Positions 60,541-64,000 of a stretch of DNA of 64,000 nt are shown here, one piece after another. This DNA is from Paracoccus sp. (in: a-proteobacteria) (lineage in GTDB: Bacteria > Pseudomonadota > Alphaproteobacteria > Rhodobacterales > Rhodobacteraceae): NCBI RefSeq assembly GCF_030538695.1, contig NZ_JAUNTN010000012.1:49119-113118 (forward strand), read 5' to 3'. Made by a program: the position numbers and the translations under genes. Position 1 is the stretch's first letter; every line of letters begins with the position of its first letter. The notes below the pieces were generated by a model. The model did not search any database. It was not told where the DNA came from and saw only the letters and a list, made by a program, of their open reading frames with translations.

Positions 60541-61461
60541 ATGTCTCAATCCCGCCTTTCCCGCATGTGGGACAGCGATGTGATGTGGTCGTTCCGGCAT
60601 TCGCCAATGGCCATCGTGGCGGCGCTGGTCGCCGTGGTCATTATTCTGGCCGCCGCACTGGCACCATGGGTCGCGCCACATAACCCGTTCGATCCGGCCA
60701 GCCTGAACCTGATGGACGGCTTCAGCCGCCCGATGCAGCCGAATGACTTTACCGGCAACACCTATATCATGGGGACCGACAATCAGGGCCGCGATATTCT
60801 GTCCACCATCCTCTATGGCGCGCGAATTTCGCTGTTTGTCGGCTTTGCGGCGGTGGGCTTTGCAATGGTGCTGGGCATCACGCTGGGTCTGATCGCCGGA
60901 TTCCGCGGCGGCTGGGTCGATAATCTGCTGATGCGGATTGCCGATGTGCAGCTATCCTTTCCCTCGATCCTGATTGCGCTGCTGATCTTTGGCATTGCGC
61001 GGGGGTTCATCCCACCCGCGATGCGCGACCAGATGGCGATCTGGGTGCTGATCGTGTCCATCGGCCTGTCGGATTGGGTGCAATTTGCCCGCGTCGTGCG
61101 CGGCGCGACCATGGTCGAAAAGAACAAGGAATATATTCAGGCCGCCCGCGTCATCGGCGTTCACCCGGCGCGGATCGCGGTCACGCATATCCTGCCCAAC
61201 GTCATGGGGCCGGTGCTGGTCATCGCCACCATCGGCCTTGCGCTGGCGATCATCGCCGAGGCCACGCTGTCCTTCCTTGGCGTCGGCGTGCCGCCGACCC
61301 AGCCGTCACTGGGAACGCTGATCCGTGTTGGCCAGCAATATCTGTTCTCGGGCGAGTGGTGGATCTTGCTGTTCCCGGCCCTGACACTTCTGGCGCTGTC
61401 GCTGTCGGTCAACCTGCTCGGCGACTGGCTGCGCGATGCCCTGAACCCGAGGTTGCGCTGA
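60541..61461 (+). CDS. Peptide ABC transporter permease (DppC type)
   Basis: A 306-residue permease, partner of the preceding one. After a cytoplasmic start and first helix comes the GTDNQGRDILSTILYGARISL motif typical of DppC/OppC; the EAA loop is KEYIQAARVIGVHPARI. The ATG at 60541 has GGGGGTG upstream. Stop overlaps the first ATPase gene by one base. Confidence 0.94.
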   Translation: MSQSRLSRMWDSDVMWSFRHSPMAIVAALVAVVIILAAALAPWVAPHNPFDPASLNLMDGFSRPMQPNDFTGNTYIMGTDNQGRDILSTILYGARISLFVGFAAVGFAMVLGITLGLIAGFRGGWVDNLLMRIADVQLSFPSILIALLIFGIARGFIPPAMRDQMAIWVLIVSIGLSDWVQFARVVRGATMVEKNKEYIQAARVIGVHPARIAVTHILPNVMGPVLVIATIGLALAIIAEATLSFLGVGVPPTQPSLGTLIRVGQQYLFSGEWWILLFPALTLLALSLSVNLLGDWLRDALNPRLR

Positions 61462-62441
61462 TGGCTGAACCGCTTCTTTCCGTCCGCGATCTGGTGGTCG
61501 AATTTCCGACCCGGCGCGGTATCTTGCGGGCGCTGGATGGCGTCAGCTTTGACATTGCACCGGGCGAAGTCCTTGGCGTTGTCGGCGAATCCGGTGCGGG
61601 CAAATCGCTGACCGGCGCGGCAATCATCGGGTTGCTGGAACCGCCGGGCCGCATCGCGGGCGGAGAAATCCGCCTGAACGGCGCGCGTATCGACAACCTG
61701 ACGCCCGAGGCGATGCGCAAGCTGCGCGGTCGCCGCATTGGCATGGTGTTCCAAGACCCGCTGACCAGCCTCAATCCGCTTTACACCGTCGCGCGGCAAT
61801 TGACCGAAACCATCCGCACCCATCTGCCCGTTGGCGCGGCTGAGGCGCGGGCGCGGGCGATTGCTCTGCTGGATCGTGTCGGCATCCCGGCGGCGGCGCG
61901 ACGGATCGACGATTACCCGCACCACTTTTCCGGCGGAATGCGGCAACGGGTGGTGATCGCGCTGGCCTTGGCTGCCGAACCCGAACTGGTCATCGCGGAT
62001 GAGCCGACCACCGCGCTGGACGTGTCGGTTCAGGCGCAGATCATCGACTTGCTGAAAGAGGTGACGGCAGAACGCGGCGCCGGGGTCATGCTGATCACGC
62101 ATGATATGGGCGTGATCGCGGAAACCGCCGACCGCGTGGCGGTTCTCTATGCCGGGCGGATCGCGGAAATCGGCCCGGTCCATGACGTGATCGAACGCCC
62201 CGAACATCCCTATACGCGCGGGCTGATGGGCTCGATCCCGACGCTGGCGCAGGAATCCGACCGTCTGGTGCAAATCCCCGGCGCGATGCCGCGCCTGAAC
62301 GCGATTCCGCCCGGTTGCGCCTTTAACCCGCGCTGTGACCGGGTGATGGACCGTTGCCGCATGGACCGGCCCGATCTGCTGGAACGCGGCGCAGGGCGCA
62401 AGGTTGCCTGCTGGCTGTATGACGAGGTATCCCATGGATAA
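61461..62441 (+). CDS. Peptide ABC transporter ATPase (DppD type)
   Basis: A 326-residue ATPase with Walker A GESGAGKS, signature FSGGMRQR, Walker [13 protein letters not shown] and the H-loop ITHD. The C-terminal oligopeptide extension ([17 protein letters not shown]) carries the cysteines that in DppD/OppD bind an iron-sulfur cluster. Overlaps the next gene by 8 bases. Confidence 0.95.
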   Translation: MAEPLLSVRDLVVEFPTRRGILRALDGVSFDIAPGEVLGVVGESGAGKSLTGAAIIGLLEPPGRIAGGEIRLNGARIDNLTPEAMRKLRGRRIGMVFQDPLTSLNPLYTVARQLTETIRTHLPVGAAEARARAIALLDRVGIPAAARRIDDYPHHFSGGMRQRVVIALALAAEPELVIADEPTTALDVSVQAQIIDLLKEVTAERGAGVMLITHDMGVIAETADRVAVLYAGRIAEIGPVHDVIERPEHPYTRGLMGSIPTLAQESDRLVQIPGAMPRLNAIPPGCAFNPRCDRVMDRCRMDRPDLLERGAGRKVACWLYDEVSHG

Positions 62442-63417
62442 ACCGCTGTTGCAGGTGCAGGGCCTGACCCGCCGGTTCGACGTGTCCAAACCCTGGCTGA
62501 ACCGTGTGCTGGAACGCGAGGACCGCGCCTTTCTGACCGCCGCCGCCGATGTGTCGTTCGAGATCAGCAAGGGCGAAACCTTTGCTTTGGTCGGTGAATC
62601 CGGCTCGGGTAAATCGACGATTGCGAAAATGCTGGTCGGGCTGGTCAAGGCAAGCTCTGGTCGCATCCTGTTCGATGGCAACGACCTGACCGCCGCCAGC
62701 CCCGGTGAGATGCGCCGCTTGCGCAGCCGGTTCCAGATGATCTTTCAAGACCCTTTCGCCAGTCTGAACCCGCGCTGGCGCGTCGGGCGGATCATTGCGG
62801 AACCGATGCGCACCTTTGGCACCGCCCACGGGGCCGAGATCGGGCGCGAGGTCGCGCGGCTGCTGGAAACCGTCGGCCTGTCGGCGGCAGATGCGGCGAA
62901 ATACCCGCATGAGTTCAGCGGCGGCCAGCGTCAACGGATCGCCATCGCCCGTGCCCTGTCCTCGCGCCCCGAATTCATCGTCTGCGATGAACCCACTTCG
63001 GCGCTGGATGTGTCGGTTCAGGCCCAAATCCTGAATCTGATGCGTGATTTGCAGGACGAACTGGGCCTGACCTATCTGTTCATCAGCCACGATCTGTCGG
63101 TTGTGCGCCACATGGCCAGCCGGATTGGCGTGCTGTATCTGGGCCGCCTGGTCGAGGTTTCGGGCGGCAAGGAACTGTTCCGTGCGCCGCAGCACCCCTA
63201 TACGCGGATGCTGCTGGATGCGGTGCCTGATCTGGCCATGTCGGGCCAGCGCCGCACCCCGGTCACGGGCGAGATCCCCAACCCCATCGACCCGCCATCC
63301 GGCTGTGCGTTCCACCCGCGCTGTCCGTTGGTCATGGACCGCTGCCGGGTCGAATCGCCGCCGCAGGTTGCCACACCGGGCGGCATGTCGGCCTGTTTCG
63401 CCGCGCCGCTGACATAA
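62434..63417 (+). CDS. Peptide ABC transporter ATPase (DppF type)
   Basis: A 327-residue ATPase, second of the pair: Walker A GESGSGKS, signature FSGGQRQR, Walker B FIVCDEPTSALD, and the C-terminal oligopeptide domain (PSGCAFHPRCPLVMDRC). Last gene of the operon. Its final 86 bases are overlapped on the other strand by the end of the RTX gene, and a 7-base-pair palindrome, GACATAA-GAT-TTATGTC, spans its stop codon (63411-63427). Confidence 0.95.
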   Translation: MDKPLLQVQGLTRRFDVSKPWLNRVLEREDRAFLTAAADVSFEISKGETFALVGESGSGKSTIAKMLVGLVKASSGRILFDGNDLTAASPGEMRRLRSRFQMIFQDPFASLNPRWRVGRIIAEPMRTFGTAHGAEIGREVARLLETVGLSAADAAKYPHEFSGGQRQRIAIARALSSRPEFIVCDEPTSALDVSVQAQILNLMRDLQDELGLTYLFISHDLSVVRHMASRIGVLYLGRLVEVSGGKELFRAPQHPYTRMLLDAVPDLAMSGQRRTPVTGEIPNPIDPPSGCAFHPRCPLVMDRCRVESPPQVATPGGMSACFAAPLT

Positions 63418-64000
63418 GATTTATGTCAAACAGGAAATCCGAGGCGCTCAGTTGATCCGCACTGACGCCCAGCACTTGCACATGCGTCATATCGCCAATG
63501 ATAATCTCGGCCCCGGCTTCACCATCTGAAATCAACAGATCGCTGAAGCCAACCTCGATTTTGGTATTGGCGATCAGAATTTTGTCAATGCCGATTTCAA
63601 AATCGACGATCTGATCCGTGCCGTTATTCGCGCTGTAAAGGAAAATAAACTGATCGCTGCCGGTTCCACCGATCAGCCGGTCATCTCCCGCATCTCCGCG
63701 CAGTTTATCATCACCCTTGCCGCCAATCAGCGTATTATTCCCCGAACCGCCATACAAAAGATCATCTCCGGCCATACCGTCAATCAGATCATTCCCGGCG
63801 TTTCCAGTGATTGTGTCTCGGAAATTATCAGAATTAAAGCCTTTGATCGTGTCGTTTCCAGAGTTGCCCCAGATTTGCCCTAAATCGCCCCCAGGCTCAA
63901 CATGCTCACCAATGGTAGAAACATCAATAATTCCCGCACCCTGAATGACCTGCCCCCCTTTGTTCCCTCGTTTATAACGAGAGTCTGCGGGTTTTATTTT
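63332..64000 (-). CDS. RTX-type calcium-binding protein, N-terminus outside window
   Basis: The frame is open from the right edge to the TGA at 63332 (222 codons). It contains about five glycine-rich nonapeptides of the form GGxGxDxLx (GNAGNDLID, GMAGDDLLY, GGSGNNTLI, GGKGDDKLR, GDAGDDRLI), then an FIFLYSANNGTDQIVDF-type segment and a terminal SDFLF motif typical of RTX exoproteins secreted by type I systems. Translation does not stop there: about 30 more residues are read through DNA antisense to the ATPase gene. GC content is clearly lower than in all genes to the left, which suggests acquisition by transfer. Confidence 0.85.
   Translation of the reverse strand, partial: KIKPADSRYKRGNKGGQVIQGAGIIDVSTIGEHVEPGGDLGQIWGNSGNDTIKGFNSDNFRDTITGNAGNDLIDGMAGDDLLYGGSGNNTLIGGKGDDKLRGDAGDDRLIGGTGSDQFIFLYSANNGTDQIVDFEIGIDKILIANTKIEVGFSDLLISDGEAGAEIIIGDMTHVQVLGVSADQLSASDFLFDINLMSAARRNRPTCRPVWQPAAAIRPGSGP

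Noticed and set aside
1-64000. tRNA, rRNA, prophage or insertion sequence genes
   Set aside because: None could be recognised; no transposase, integrase or structural RNA signature was seen on either strand.

Overview
The window looks like chromosomal DNA of an alphaproteobacterium of the order Rhodobacterales, most likely Paracoccus or a close relative. The evidence is the high GC content, the dense overlapping gene starts, a 50-residue subunit IV of aa3 cytochrome oxidase of the Paracoccus type, a Paracoccus-type porin, and several gene neighbourhoods typical of the group (leuS-lptE-holA, pdxA-rsmA, amidase-dapC-ftsK, tatABC). No tRNA, rRNA, CRISPR array, phage or insertion sequence was seen.

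Layout. 1-5157: tatABC (minus), then marC and a membrane aspartic protease (plus), then holC and pepA (minus). 5269-14206: an outer-membrane biogenesis block, lptF-lptG-lptD, then surA-pdxA-rsmA; a yagU-like gene and a repeat-filled spacer lie between lptD and surA. 14203-22508: a GNAT acetyltransferase, azlCD, a lipoprotein, oxidase subunit IV, an MBL-fold hydrolase with an acyl-CoA dehydrogenase, tsaC, yqgE and a DsbD-domain protein. 22588-28353: a uracil-DNA glycosylase homologue, then pyrB, four small PH-like membrane proteins, a catalytically degenerate dihydroorotase (pyrX type) and plsY. 28358-43750: gshA, rhomboid protease, ftsK, dapC, amidase, a UbiH-type hydroxylase, trm112, a LON-domain protein, a CnoX-type thioredoxin, xthA, a response regulator, ribA, an L,D-transpeptidase and yggS. 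43819-51005: porin, a DUF3576 lipoprotein, leuS-lptE-holA and a flavoprotein.

52414-57780 is the most interesting part. An ECF sigma factor, its likely anti-sigma factor, a secreted subtilisin with an 11-Asp run, an SLC13 anion transporter, glycerate kinase and a secreted PepSY-like protein sit together. Five copies of one bipartite promoter, GGGAATA(A/G)-N14-CGTA(A/T), all with exactly 14 bases between boxes, lie 27-33 bases before five start codons. I read this as a compact sigma-factor regulon linking a secreted protease and its possible inhibitor to uptake and phosphorylation of an organic acid, probably glycerate.

57910-63417 is a complete dipeptide/oligopeptide ABC transporter (binding protein, two permeases, two ATPases). 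The window ends inside a low-GC RTX-type calcium-binding protein on the minus strand whose 3' end runs into the last ATPase gene.

Two structural themes run across the window. First, an AAGGTTAA octamer (13 exact copies seen by eye) fills all four convergent gene junctions that have any spacer, while the other convergent junctions overlap or are 8 bases or less. Second, pieces of a Rhodobacterales-type intergenic repeat (hairpins followed by GAGGATATTTG) appear inside two reading frames.
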